From positions 248,001 to 312,000 of the forward strand of contig JAFDVQ010000001.1 of assembly GCA_018268915.1 (NCBI GenBank): a stretch of DNA of 64,000 nt, in the 5' to 3' direction. This document shows positions 17,728 through 26,662 of this stretch, in pieces. Source of the DNA: Acidobacteriota bacterium (GTDB lineage: Bacteria > Acidobacteriota > Terriglobia > Terriglobales > Acidobacteriaceae). The translations under genes and the position numbers were made by a program. Under the pieces are notes generated by a model. The model did no database searches and was not told where the DNA came from. It saw nothing but the letters and a program-made list of their open reading frames with translations. Within the stretch, counting starts at the first letter, position 1. Each line of letters starts with the position of its first letter.

Positions 17728-18081
17728 TTGCCAGTTTTCAAGCACCACGTTTTCGTTTGTCATAACACCCGCCCCGAAGGCGCACCTCGTCCCTCGTGCA
17801 CCACCGACGGCAAGAGCGAATTGCACACTCAGTTGCAGCAGCTCTCCAAAGCCGCCGGACTCGGCAGTGCGGTTCGCATCAATAAATCCGGCTGTCTCGA
17901 CCAGTGCGAACACGGTCCAACCGTTGTCGTCTACCCTGAAGCCGTCTGGTATGGCCACGTCAAGCCAGAAGATGCCGCCGAAATTGTCCAGGAACATCTG
18001 ATTAACGGACGTCCCGTAGAACGCCTGCGCCTCGCCGACGAATGCATCAATACCAAGACCTGCCCGCACCGGGCTCAGTGA
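17728..18081 (+). CDS. Thioredoxin-like [2Fe-2S] ferredoxin
   Basis: Predicted 117 aa. The start is TTG, supported by GGAGG six bases upstream and absence of a better codon. The four cluster cysteines are visible as FVCHNTRPEG (Cys 11), RPSC (Cys 24), SGCLDQC (Cys 56 and 60) with the following EHGPTVVVYP, the usual pattern of shethna-type/thioredoxin-fold [2Fe-2S] ferredoxins that act as one-electron carriers. Two further Cys near the C-terminus are not part of the usual set. The neighbouring gene at 17102-17578 is divergent. Confidence 0.9.
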   Translation: MPVFKHHVFVCHNTRPEGAPRPSCTTDGKSELHTQLQQLSKAAGLGSAVRINKSGCLDQCEHGPTVVVYPEAVWYGHVKPEDAAEIVQEHLINGRPVERLRLADECINTKTCPHRAQ

Positions 18082-18237
18082 AGAAAGCAATTCCAGGTCC
18101 CGGGTCAAAAAGCAGTTCGCGAGATCTTTGAACGGCGGCAACTGAAGCCCGACACTGGGAGCTGGATGCTGGTAACTGGCAACCGGTCCGGCAATGTACA
18201 CCCGCCGGGCCGATGCGTTATCTTTATTACTTAGCCC

Positions 18238-18516
18238 ATGATCTTCTCTCGCGAATACATTGGGTATCTCGCCCGCCGCACGGTCAAGCACCTCATCGAC
18301 GCCAAAATGATCACCACAAGTGATTTAAAGGCCACGGAGGCGCGCGTCACCGAAGGCCTCACCGACGAGCTCTCCCTCGAAGACCGCATCAACGACGAGG
18401 TGCGCGTCATCCTCGAGGCCTACTCCGAAGAAATGCGCAAATCCGGCGCACAGTATCAGGAAATGTTCAAGAAGGTGAAGACCGAGCTCGCGAAGAAGTA
18501 CAAGGCGGTGCTATGA
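18238..18516 (+). CDS. DUF507 family protein, first of a tandem pair
   Basis: Predicted 92 aa, helical and charged, starting MIFSREYIGYLARRTVKHL. It matches the DUF507 pattern (short N-terminal helix, then E-rich helix RVILEAYSEEMRKSG). Its last four bases ATGA overlap the start of the second copy, which implies translational coupling. DUF507 pairs are characteristic of Acidobacteriota and related lineages; their function is unknown. Confidence 0.82.
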   Translation: MIFSREYIGYLARRTVKHLIDAKMITTSDLKATEARVTEGLTDELSLEDRINDEVRVILEAYSEEMRKSGAQYQEMFKKVKTELAKKYKAVL

Positions 18517-18788
18517 GAATCAGCCGCGACAAGCTCAATAAGCTGGCTCATACGGTCGCCGACACCCTTGCCGACATCAACGAAGTCGGCTTCATGGAAG
18601 ATCGCAACACCATCCGCCAGGAAGCCCGCAAGGCTCTCGAAAACCTGCTCACCGAAGAAGCCCGCATCGATACCGCAGCCCGCCAGAAGATCGCCTCCCA
18701 GCGCAAGATCATCCTCGAGGGCTCACAGGAGTGGGAAATCCTGTACCGCAAGTACTACAACGAAGAAGTGCGGAAACTCGGCATCTGA
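18513..18788 (+). CDS. DUF507 family protein, second of a tandem pair
   Basis: Predicted 91 aa: MRISRDKLNKLAHTVADTL... It resembles the first copy in length and helical pattern (an N-terminal (I/M)xxSR(E/D) start, a charged centre and a C-terminal GSQEWEILYRKYYNEEVRKLG), consistent with an old duplication. The ATGA overlap couples it to the first copy. The two probably form a heteromer, which is inference. The tRNA-Glu gene follows 158 bases later. Confidence 0.82.
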   Translation: MRISRDKLNKLAHTVADTLADINEVGFMEDRNTIRQEARKALENLLTEEARIDTAARQKIASQRKIILEGSQEWEILYRKYYNEEVRKLGI

Positions 18789-18882
18789 AGCGTCTCATAG
18801 ACTCAAAAATGCGATCCGGCGCCCCGCGTTCCATCGCCCGGGAACATCACATTTCAAGCCCTCTCTACAAGTTCTATGGGTT

Positions 18883-18910
18883 TTGCATCCACTTGATTTT
18901 TTGGTAGATT
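18883..18910 (+). promoter_or_regulatory. Candidate promoter of tRNA-Glu
   Basis: TTGCAT at 18883-18888 and TAGATT at 18905-18910 are spaced by 16 bases and lie 36 bases before the mature tRNA 5' end, fitting a sigma-70-type promoter. The match is moderate. Confidence 0.4.
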
Positions 18911-18946
18911 AAAAGAGCGGCCCAAGTGGCTGCCCCCTCCAGCAGT

Positions 18947-19021
18947 GGCGCTATCGTCTAGGGGTTAGGACGTGAGATTCTCAATCTTAAAACCCGGGTT
19001 CGATTCCCGGTAGCGCTACCA
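18947..19021 (+). tRNA. tRNA-Glu(CTC) with encoded CCA
   Basis: The 75-nt cloverleaf includes an encoded CCA end. Acceptor strands GGCGCTA and TAGCGCT pair with a G-U at 1:72; the D arm is GTC...GAC with GGGGTTAG in its loop; the anticodon arm TGAGA/TCTTA encloses TTCTCAA, giving anticodon CTC at 18980-18982; the T arm is CCGGG/CCCGG around TTCGATT. CTC reads GAG, so glutamate. A terminator follows, and the polysaccharide locus begins just beyond. Confidence 0.95.
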
Positions 19022-19037
19022 GATATCTGACGCTAAC

Positions 19038-19067
19038 GCCCGCTAAATCAGCGGGCTTTTCCTTTTT
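19038..19067 (+). terminator. Rho-independent terminator after tRNA-Glu
   Basis: GCCCGCT at 19038-19044 and AGCGGGC at 19050-19056 form a 7-bp GC-rich stem with loop AAATC, followed by TTTTCCTTTTTC. It is 17 bases after the tRNA CCA end. Confidence 0.88.
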
Positions 19068-19100
19068 CGTGAAAACCCTCTTCGATCTCATCACCCAAGA

Positions 19101-19790
19101 TTAACTAGCGGGTCCGAAAACCATGATTCGTCCTGGAGAAGCCATGGACGGGATCCGATCAATCTCGCCGATGAACTCCGACACCAAAAGGCTACGGGAA
19201 GGGAACGCTTTGGCGTAGAACTCTGGAAATCGATCATGAGTGTGTTGCCCGTCCTCTTGGGGTGTCGCTGCGTTGAGCGTTGCTTCGCACAGAATGAGTA
19301 GTGAATTCGACTTCGCCACGCGCTTTATTTCTTTGAGAGCCTTATCAATGAGAGAGTTTGGGACATGTTGAAGAACTGTCCATGTGATCACGGCATCGAA
19401 GCTATGCTCAGGGAACGGTAATTCCGTTGCGCTCGCTGAGGAGAATGCGACATGGGGATAGAACTGGCTAGCTTGTGAAAGAGCCCAGTTGTTGATGTCC
19501 ACAGCCGTGTGTTGCTCAAAGTGTTCGGCGATGTAGGGCGACAACCGACCAAAGCCACAGCCAATCTCAAGAGATCGGCCGGGTTTCACATTAAGTTCGG
19601 TCATCAATCCCAGGCTGCGTCGCAGATGCATTACCTCGTAGTAGTGCCGACCCAGGAGCTCAGGCGGATTTTCTGCTGCAACGAAGCCCTTTGGCTTGAA
19701 AGTAACAAATTCTGCTTGTCGAATCACGTCTCCCTGCCGGAGCACCCGGCGAACCGCACGATTTAGCAGCGACCCTCGCGACACCGCCAT
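19101..19790 (-). CDS. Class I SAM-dependent methyltransferase
   Basis: Predicted 229 aa. Motif I LEIGCGFGRLSPY (about 74-86) binds the SAM methionyl part; HTAVDINNWAL holds the acidic ribose-binding residue; LPFPEHSFDAVITWTVLQHV is the typical motif IV of Methyltransf_11/25 proteins. It is the last gene of the polysaccharide locus on this side, downstream of a GT2 gene. A sugar or lipid carrier intermediate is a plausible substrate, by position only. Confidence 0.85.
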   Translation of the reverse strand: MAVSRGSLLNRAVRRVLRQGDVIRQAEFVTFKPKGFVAAENPPELLGRHYYEVMHLRRSLGLMTELNVKPGRSLEIGCGFGRLSPYIAEHFEQHTAVDINNWALSQASQFYPHVAFSSASATELPFPEHSFDAVITWTVLQHVPNSLIDKALKEIKRVAKSNSLLILCEATLNAATPQEDGQHTHDRFPEFYAKAFPSRSLLVSEFIGEIDRIPSMASPGRIMVFGPAS

Positions 19791-19887
19791 GAATACCTCC
19801 GTCTCCGATCAACCATACAACAGGGGAAGATTTATGTCCTCAGGGAACTCCCTCGCGTTTCGCAGCGTTCGAGCGACTCTAGCCCGC

Positions 19888-20817
19888 TCAGGACAGCTCG
19901 CGACTCTTCGGTGTCCGAATGAAAAGCCACAGCCCCTTCATTGCAGCCCGAAGAAGGGTCAACCGGCTGCTGGATACGATCTCTCCCGGTTCCTGCGTGT
20001 CTCTCTGCCATTCCAAAGGCTTTCCACGAAGACGCCGGAATAGAAAACGGATCAGGTCGGTTCGTTGCTGAGGGAAGTCCGCCAGCAGGAGCAGCCAGTA
20101 GGCAAATGAATTGCGAGCTTCGCGCTCGATGTTCGTACGGGTGAGAGGCGGATGATGAACTGCTGCCGCAGGGACGTATTCCACTCGATTGCCCCGGGAG
20201 AGCAGCCACACAAACGCGTAACTCTCCTCGGCGATTTCAAATGGACCGCCGCGGCCAAGTCTCTCATTGAAGAAGCGTCCGCCAGGCAGAGCTTTTTTTC
20301 GAAACGCCATGTTGGCGCCGAAACCGAGACCGCCAAATGCAGCGATCTCCATCCAATGCGGATGCTCATTGTTGATCGATCTCGGCTCTTTGGGCCCCTC
20401 GCCCGCCGGACAATCTGGCGTAATCACGGATCCGGTCGCAGCAGCGGTGTCCGGATCTGAGAATGGCCTGAGCAAATTCGCAAGCCAATTCGGCTCTGGC
20501 ATTACATCGTCATCGACAAAGACAATCAGGTCGGTATTGCATAGAGGAATGGCGCAATTCCTGGCCCGGCTGAGCCCACGCAGTGGCTCCACTGCGTAAC
20601 GCGCCTGGTTGCCCAGGGCGACCTTGCGGGTGGCCTCGTCGCCGTCAGAGTTATCAACAACCAGTATCTCCGTCGGACGACAACTAAGCCCGCCGATCGC
20701 GGTAAGGCACGCCAGCAAAAGCGCCGGGCGGTTACGAGTACAGATGACTACGGTGGATGTGATCGGAGTCTGCTCGGTTTTGGTCGCTGGCGCGGCGCTT
20801 TGGGGAGTTCGAACCAA
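19888..20817 (-). CDS. Glycosyltransferase family 2
   Basis: Predicted 309 aa from TTG. The GT-A fold is shown by STVVICTRNRPALLLACL (nucleotide-binding start), EILVVDNSDGDE, and VFVDDDVMPEPN at about 100-109, where the DDD triad coordinates the metal-bound sugar nucleotide. GLSRARNCAI and a GGFG-like region followed by GGRFFNERLGRGGPFEIAEE give the acceptor-side ED-type motif. It probably adds one sugar to the repeat unit. No transmembrane segment is evident. Confidence 0.9.
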   Translation of the reverse strand: MVRTPQSAAPATKTEQTPITSTVVICTRNRPALLLACLTAIGGLSCRPTEILVVDNSDGDEATRKVALGNQARYAVEPLRGLSRARNCAIPLCNTDLIVFVDDDVMPEPNWLANLLRPFSDPDTAAATGSVITPDCPAGEGPKEPRSINNEHPHWMEIAAFGGLGFGANMAFRKKALPGGRFFNERLGRGGPFEIAEESYAFVWLLSRGNRVEYVPAAAVHHPPLTRTNIEREARNSFAYWLLLLADFPQQRTDLIRFLFRRLRGKPLEWQRDTQEPGEIVSSSRLTLLRAAMKGLWLFIRTPKSRELS

Positions 20818-21039
20818 TGAAATTCAGACCTCAAATTGCGTCGCATGCGCAATGCGTCCCCCCGGCATGCGATTGAGCCGACACTTATCCGGCAGAAGTC
20901 TCGGGCCGAACTTCCATCTCGATTGTAGCGGATCAGAATGATCGCTTATCTCACGTTGAATTCGGCGCCCATTCCGGCCTCATCCGGAACAAAGTCCCCA
21001 TGCTGCGGCTTGCTTCAACTTTCCGTCTCACCCGGCCAA

Positions 21040-21900
21040 CTACGGCACCCGGCGGCTGCTTAGAGATGCCGGTATCTCGGGAACCGGCTGCGCCCGGATA
21101 ACACCAGCCGGCTTGTGCGTTGCCTTGATAAGTTTGCCAGTCCGTGTAAAGGTCATTGTCCACTCCATAGCGTGCGGACGAGCGGCCGCATCGTCGAAGG
21201 TGATCACTTCCTGCCCTTTCTTACTGAATTGAACATCCAGCGCCGCCGTGAGCGACGGAAGTGGATTTCGTGGTGTTGGCCACGAATCGGAGGAGAGGAT
21301 CTCAGGCCGCGTACCCGCCAAGGCGGCGTAGCACAAGGCGTTGCCCAGCCAGTCATCGTTCACGGTCTGGCCTTCCTCTGATCGAATGTGATTGAAGGCG
21401 GAGATGGTCATGGCATTGATCGGAGCCGGAGAGAAGAGCGAGTAACTTCGCTTGAGAATGGGGACAATACGGATCTTCCCCATCCCGTTACGAGGGATGG
21501 ACGCTGAAAAGACACTCACATCGCCTCGCCCGCTATCCCGGCCGAACTGAAGGAACAAATGATTGGCGAAACTCGGGCAGGCGATCGCGCGGTAGTTCCA
21601 GCCACTTTCGCCGTACTCGAACCCTGCCGATCTTGCCATCTCTGCTATAGAAGATTCAGCATTCGCGAACAGAAGGCTATCTTGCTGCGGCAATTGGTCC
21701 GGTTCCACAAGCTCGACCCTGTAAACCGGATCACGGCGAGCTTTAGTTGGAGTGAATGGCGCGGAGTCGACGAGTGAAGGAACGACGCGTACTTTGTCCG
21801 AGATCTCACTGGGCGAGTCCTGACAGCGGGCTGCTGCCGAACAAAGGCACAGAAAGAGGATTGGAACTGCGTAGCCGAAAAGGGATCGAAACCACAGCAT
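21040..21900 (-). CDS. Secreted protein of unknown function in the polysaccharide locus
   Basis: Predicted 286 aa. The N-terminus (LFGYAVPILFLCLCSAAARC) is a Sec signal peptide and could also be a lipobox-like cleavage near C-S/A-A-R-C, although no clear LxxC fits. The mature chain has no motif I recognise; segments such as FANHLFLQFGRDSGRGDVSVFSA and RPHAMEWTMTFTRTGKL look strand-rich. It lies between two GT2 genes on the same strand, so it may act on or bind the extruded polymer; this is positional inference. Confidence 0.65.
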   Translation of the reverse strand: MLWFRSLFGYAVPILFLCLCSAAARCQDSPSEISDKVRVVPSLVDSAPFTPTKARRDPVYRVELVEPDQLPQQDSLLFANAESSIAEMARSAGFEYGESGWNYRAIACPSFANHLFLQFGRDSGRGDVSVFSASIPRNGMGKIRIVPILKRSYSLFSPAPINAMTISAFNHIRSEEGQTVNDDWLGNALCYAALAGTRPEILSSDSWPTPRNPLPSLTAALDVQFSKKGQEVITFDDAAARPHAMEWTMTFTRTGKLIKATHKPAGVIRAQPVPEIPASLSSRRVP

Positions 21901-21937
21901 GCTGTATCCAAAATATCACCGCATTATCGCGGATCAG

Positions 21938-22861
21938 CTAGTTCAAATCCTGCCGTGAGAATCGCGCAACCACCGAGCGCCGTTCCTCGATAGTACTTGC
22001 CTGGTGTATCGCGGTCTCCATCTCCCGCAATTTAGCGCCAACCAGAAATCGGTACCAGAAGCCTTGCAGCACGTGGTAAATCAACCCTTCGCGGCCGTCG
22101 AGAAAACCCAGCTGAATCACGTACCGGAGGAAGAAGTAGGCGAAAGCGGAGAGCTCGAAGGGAACCCGGTTGTAGACATTTTCCTTCAGGAATCGCTTGA
22201 CCTTCGCTTGCTTTGCTGTCGATTCTCGAGTGAGCTCAACGGGGATCTCGAAGAAATGGTGGCGGCGATTCAGTACATCGAGCGCCTCTCGTCCGGCGTA
22301 TTTGTTGTGCTTCTCCGTAAACGAGGTAAGGTCATTGAGATTGTGGTCAGCGAAACCGCCTTTGAATGTGACTGCGTTGCCTTCCGTCAGGTAGATATGT
22401 TCATCCATCCAGCGGTCTTCCACGCGTGCCTTGCCGCTCCGCCAGATACGGAGCATCGTCAAAGGGTATCGGCCTCCATGCCGGATGAACCTGCCCTGAA
22501 AGATCGTTTTACGGTTCAGATTGATACCTGTGATATCGAAAGGAAGCAGCGGAAGTCTTCGCACTATCTCATCTGCTAGATCGCTCTCAATAATCTCATC
22601 AGCATCGAGTCGCATGATCCAGTCTGAAGTGATCGGCACATTATCCAGTGCCCAATTGAATTGCTGGGCCTGGCACAAGAACGGATGCTGCACGACCGTT
22701 GTTCCAGCGGCCTTTGCGATCGCAACTGTATCGTCCGTCGAGAATGAATCTACAACGATAACCTCTTGCGCGAAGCCGCTAATGGACGCCAGCGCTCGCG
22801 GCAGATGTCGCGATTCGTTATACGTGAGAATAATGACTGCAATACTCGCGTGAGAGTCCAT
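21938..22861 (-). CDS. Glycosyltransferase family 2 (WaaE/KdtX-like)
   Basis: Predicted 307 aa from ATG 22861, where the conserved domain starts; an upstream ATG at 22951 adds 30 Ser-rich residues outside the fold. SIAVIILTYNESRHLPRALASI, EVIVVDSFSTDDTV and WIMRLDADEIIE carry the GT-A nucleotide site and DxD motif. The C-terminus has RFLKENVYNRVPFELSAFAYFFLRYVIQLGFLDGREGLIYHVLQGFWYR-type content, as in LgtF/WaaE enzymes that add a sugar from a nucleotide donor on a membrane-associated acceptor. Confidence 0.9.
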   Translation of the reverse strand: MDSHASIAVIILTYNESRHLPRALASISGFAQEVIVVDSFSTDDTVAIAKAAGTTVVQHPFLCQAQQFNWALDNVPITSDWIMRLDADEIIESDLADEIVRRLPLLPFDITGINLNRKTIFQGRFIRHGGRYPLTMLRIWRSGKARVEDRWMDEHIYLTEGNAVTFKGGFADHNLNDLTSFTEKHNKYAGREALDVLNRRHHFFEIPVELTRESTAKQAKVKRFLKENVYNRVPFELSAFAYFFLRYVIQLGFLDGREGLIYHVLQGFWYRFLVGAKLREMETAIHQASTIEERRSVVARFSRQDLN

Positions 22862-23027
22862 ACCGCCGTTTCCCGCCGTTTCGGAGCCGTCATATGCCGA
22901 TCCGTGTGACGAGGTAGATATCAGGATAGTGGAGATGTGGCGAAGTTGCACGGGCGACTGGAACGTGAACGGCGATCCCGCAGCCAGGGTACTAAACTTT
23001 TCGGCTGGGCGTCGCAGCGCATGGGTT

Positions 23028-24209
23028 TCATTTCAATTTGGCGGCGGGGCTCTTCTGGCTGATCGACCTTAACTTCTCGAGGAACCGGATTCCGTTGCCT
23101 CCCAGATCGAAGTGCTGCTTGAAGCATTCTTTTGCTCGCGCTTTCATGTTGGCGCGTTCGCTCCCTTCGAGTCGATCCCAGGCGCTCAGGAGATTGAAGG
23201 TGCCTGCCGGAGAATCTTCTTCGACGAATCCGGCTCGGTCGCTCTCAATCTCGCGCCAGATATTTACCTTGTTCGAAATCAGCACCGGAACTCCGCAGGC
23301 GAGCGCTTCCGCAACCACGATGCCGAAATTCTCCTGATGAGATGGCAAGACAAAAATCTCAGAGGCTGCGAGCGCGCTCCATTTCCGTTCATCGCGGAGC
23401 ATTCCAGGCCAGGTGATTCGATCGCGAATGCCGAGGGTTTCACTCATCTTCTCCAGTTCGGCCTGCCATCCGACCTGATCGGGTCCGACCATCAACAGGT
23501 GCCAGTCCGGATTCCGCGCCAATGTGCGATGGAACGCCAATATGAGCAGGTCGCATCCTTTTTTGGGGTGTATGCGACCAATGAATACTGCGAGCCTTTT
23601 GCCCTGGAGATTCGGATATCGGGAAAAGAAATCCCGCCGCAGGGCTTCCAGATCGAATTCCGGAATCCGGGTCCCGTAGCCGACTACGAATGGGTTCGCC
23701 TTGTAAAGCCAAAACGACTCTGCAGCGAGCATCCGCTCTTCTTCACTCGTAAATAGAACCACCTTCGCGTCGCGGAGAACTCGGTATTCAGCCCACGGCC
23801 AGTACAGCCATTTCTTGAGGTGCTTCAGCGGATACTTATGCCGGAACCATGGATCGAGCATGCCGTGCGTGAAAACAACATAAGGCGTATTCGTGTTGTG
23901 CAAAGCAGCCCAGCAGGCAAAGCTGTGAAACTGCCATATCCCATTCACGATGATGCAGTCGTAATTTTGATGGTTTCGCTTGAGCCATGGAATGAGTGCA
24001 GGACAATATCCATACTTTCCCCCATACGTCGGTCCGGCGCTCCGTACATCGAGTGGGAAATCCTTAAGATATGGCGCTTCGGGCGGATCGAGCGTGACAA
24101 CGTTCGCCTCCACCCCATTGGACAAGTAGATTGGCGCCATCTGCCGTATGTTTTCGATCGGGCCGCCGCTCGCTGGGTCTGCGGAATGGATCAAATGCAA
24201 AAGCTTCAT
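23028..24209 (-). CDS. Glycosyltransferase family 4-type (GT-B fold)
   Basis: Predicted 393 aa from ATG 24209, preceded by GGAG at six bases; ATG 24236 would add nine residues. The GT-B halves are visible: MKLLHLIHSADPASGGPIENIRQMAP with the GGP acceptor-loop motif, and AVFIGRIHPKKGCDLLILAF followed by IFVLPSHQENFGIVVAEALACGVPVL, the ExFGxxxxEAxxxGxPV motif that binds the nucleotide sugar. It probably uses a nucleotide-activated hexose. Part of the minus-strand operon that assembles the repeat unit. Confidence 0.92.
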   Translation of the reverse strand: MKLLHLIHSADPASGGPIENIRQMAPIYLSNGVEANVVTLDPPEAPYLKDFPLDVRSAGPTYGGKYGYCPALIPWLKRNHQNYDCIIVNGIWQFHSFACWAALHNTNTPYVVFTHGMLDPWFRHKYPLKHLKKWLYWPWAEYRVLRDAKVVLFTSEEERMLAAESFWLYKANPFVVGYGTRIPEFDLEALRRDFFSRYPNLQGKRLAVFIGRIHPKKGCDLLILAFHRTLARNPDWHLLMVGPDQVGWQAELEKMSETLGIRDRITWPGMLRDERKWSALAASEIFVLPSHQENFGIVVAEALACGVPVLISNKVNIWREIESDRAGFVEEDSPAGTFNLLSAWDRLEGSERANMKARAKECFKQHFDLGGNGIRFLEKLRSISQKSPAAKLK

Positions 24210-24297
24210 CCTGCTCCAGATTACAGGGTTAAGCATGTCATGAGGGAGAGAACCATGCCTGAAGAGAGCTGAAAGACTTAATCGGCCTCAAGGGAAC

Positions 24298-25440
24298 TCA
24301 GTTAGCGGGGGAGGAACTTGAAGACCAGCATTCGGCAGCAATTGTTTCATAGAGATCCATATACCGAGCAGCAACTTTAGCTTCGTTAAATCGCTCAAGG
24401 TTTCTGAATCCTGCGGCACGTAGCGCTTCCCCACGTCGTATCGCGATCGTGATTGCTTCGGCTGCCCGATCAGGTTCGTGCGGATCGATGAAGACCGCTG
24501 CTTCGCCGGCCACCTCAGTCATTGGCGGCCGCCCGGTCGTTACCACTGGACAACCGCAAGCCTGAGCTTCTAACACGGGCCAGCCAAAACCTTCTTCTAG
24601 AGATGGGAATATCAGCGCCGACGCATTGCAATAGAGTTCCTTCAATGCGGAGGGCCCGATACCAAGGGCCTCGGTGACACGTCCCGACAGGCCGTTCTCA
24701 CGGACAAATGTCCTCATTTTGCTGGTCCAATTTAACCCGACCATAACAAGCCGGTAGTTCGTATACTCAGGAAGCTTCACAAAATGTGCGAATATCCTTA
24801 GGACACCAATTCGATTTTTATACCAACTATTCCCCCCAACATGAATCAGGTATTGCTCTCCCGCTTTCAGGCCCGCTAGCGCCATCACGCCGTCGCTGAG
24901 GCTCGCGCCTGACTTGTAGTCGCAATTCAACGTATGGTGGATGACAACTATCTCGGGACAGTCCTGCCCGGTCAGATCTTGAAGGTCTCTGGCAGTCTTT
25001 TCTGAAACGCAGATCGCATGTTCGGCGAATCGTAGCCCAGACAAAATCCATCGTTGCAGCAAGCGCCCGGACCAACCAGTAGATGCCTGCGGAAAGTCAC
25101 CCCTTGCGGCTCGAATTGCAAGCAGATCATGGCAAGTAATCAGTTTGTGAGGGCTTGATATGAGTCGAAGGTACATCGAGTTCGAGTGGTCGAGCACATG
25201 GACAAGGTCGTAGTGCTTCGCTACTTTGACGAGCCTGAGAGGAAACAGGACAAACTTGTCAATGTACCCCAGGTTCTTCCTGACACTCGTGTGGCTCGAG
25301 AGTCTCGCAAAAAATGCTGGGGGGCGGATCACTGTGACAACATGACCGCGACTCTCCAGCATTTTCTTCACCCACTCGGCATAGAGGCGCATACTCTTCT
25401 GCGCGTCAGGCTCAAAATTGGCGATGAGAAGAACGCGCAT
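24298..25440 (-). CDS. Glycosyltransferase family 4-type (GT-B fold)
   Basis: Predicted 380 aa. MRVLLIANFEPDAQKSMRLYAEWVKKML starts the acceptor domain; YLIHVGGNSWYKNRIGVLRIF opens the donor domain and ALIFPSLEEGFGWPVLEAQACGCPVVTT is the EGFGxPxLEAxACGxPV signature. The gene is the most upstream of the minus-strand block before the 343-base divergent gap with the plus-strand methyltransferase at 25784. Confidence 0.92.
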   Translation of the reverse strand: MRVLLIANFEPDAQKSMRLYAEWVKKMLESRGHVVTVIRPPAFFARLSSHTSVRKNLGYIDKFVLFPLRLVKVAKHYDLVHVLDHSNSMYLRLISSPHKLITCHDLLAIRAARGDFPQASTGWSGRLLQRWILSGLRFAEHAICVSEKTARDLQDLTGQDCPEIVVIHHTLNCDYKSGASLSDGVMALAGLKAGEQYLIHVGGNSWYKNRIGVLRIFAHFVKLPEYTNYRLVMVGLNWTSKMRTFVRENGLSGRVTEALGIGPSALKELYCNASALIFPSLEEGFGWPVLEAQACGCPVVTTGRPPMTEVAGEAAVFIDPHEPDRAAEAITIAIRRGEALRAAGFRNLERFNEAKVAARYMDLYETIAAECWSSSSSPAN

Positions 25441-25783
25441 CGCGTCTAGCGTGCTCCTGGAGTATCGATTGCTTGCTTATTGAGGATGCTGTTCTACAAG
25501 CATCCGGCATTCTGGGTGTATCGGATCTTGAGCGACACCGGGGTCTCTTGCGCAGTCCTGTGACCGATATCTCTATTCTAGCTGTACGATTCAGTGCGTG
25601 CGCAACTCAACGAGAGTTTCCGTCTTTTCCTCGCGCTTGCGCTGGACAGTCCCCGTTGGGCAATTGAAAGCGGCAAACGTCCACCTGGCATCGAGTGAGA
25701 ACGCGATGCGGTTAGAATGTCAAATATCGAAAGTGAAATGCCGAGAATGCAATCAGCGATGGTGACCACTCTCCAAGAGGAAC
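25441..25783. other. Divergent intergenic region without a recognised gene
   Basis: The gap separates a minus-strand glycosyltransferase (5' end at 25440) from a plus-strand methyltransferase (ATG 25784, preceded by AGAGGA). Both promoters should lie here. I see no tRNA, hairpin of note or convincing small gene; a 64-codon frame at 25473-25667 looks non-coding in composition. Confidence 0.5.
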
Positions 25784-26506
25784 ATGACCGAGCATCTATT
25801 TAAAAAATACTATTTCTCCAGACCAGGCTATACGGGGGGCACTAAACCGTTCCATGACATTTGTGTTGCGAGGATCCCTCGTGGATCAGAAATTCTCGAA
25901 GTGGGCGCGGGTCCTAGGAATGCGACGACCGAGATGCTCTCGAGTATTGGAAGAGTCACAGGTGCTGATGTGGATCCAGAGGTTCTCAGCAACTCTTTCT
26001 GTTCTGACGCGAAGGTCTTCGACGGATCGCGCCTTCCTTTTCCTGACGCATCGTTCGATGCCTGTGTATCGAACTGGGTATTGGAGCATGTCGAGTATCC
26101 CGAAGCTCACTTTAGGGAGATCGCCCGCGTGCTTCGCCCGAACGGTGTCTACTGTTTCCGAACGCCAAATCTGTTCCATTACGTGACGATCGGATCAAGA
26201 TTGACGCCGCACTCCATTCACTTGGCTACGGCCAATCGGCTTAGAGGGCGTGGATCGGACGCTCATGACCCCTATACAACGTTCTATCGTGCCAATACCG
26301 CGCGAGGATTGAAGCGTTTGATTCAAGGGGCTGGCCTTACTACAGCTTCGATTCAACTGATGGAGCCCGAACCATCATACGGACGCCTGCACGCCACTCT
26401 GTTCTACCCGATGATGATCTACGAGCGGATCGTGAACTCGACCGCACTGCTTTCGAATTTACGGATCATCATCTTTGGCGTCTGTACGAAAGGTGTCACT
26501 CTCTGA
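25784..26506 (+). CDS. Class I SAM-dependent methyltransferase
   Basis: Predicted 240 aa. AGAGGA lies just before the ATG. EILEVGAGPRNATTEML is motif I, RVTGADVDPEVL the acidic ribose contact, and LPFPDASFDACVSNWVLEHVEYPEAHFREIARVLRPNGVYCFRTPN covers motifs IV-VI of Methyltransf_11. It is transcribed away from the glycosyltransferase block and converges on the acyltransferase gene. Substrate unknown; polysaccharide O-methylation or small-molecule methylation are both possible. Confidence 0.88.
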   Translation: MTEHLFKKYYFSRPGYTGGTKPFHDICVARIPRGSEILEVGAGPRNATTEMLSSIGRVTGADVDPEVLSNSFCSDAKVFDGSRLPFPDASFDACVSNWVLEHVEYPEAHFREIARVLRPNGVYCFRTPNLFHYVTIGSRLTPHSIHLATANRLRGRGSDAHDPYTTFYRANTARGLKRLIQGAGLTTASIQLMEPEPSYGRLHATLFYPMMIYERIVNSTALLSNLRIIIFGVCTKGVTL

Positions 26507-26662
26507 GGACGGCAGTGTAAGCTTGCCGCGTTTTGGCGTTCATAACTCCTTCATAGTGACTCAAGCTGAACCTAATGCTATCGGACAGTGGGCGCAAACT
26601 GAAGCACTGGTGATGCCGAGTGCGAAGCTGCCCCGGACTACCTGGATGGCTTTCTTTTGGGA

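Noticed and set aside
26507..26662. Weak CGGCA/TGCCG hairpin followed by TTTT near 26510
   Set aside because: The stem is only five base pairs; too weak to call a terminator.
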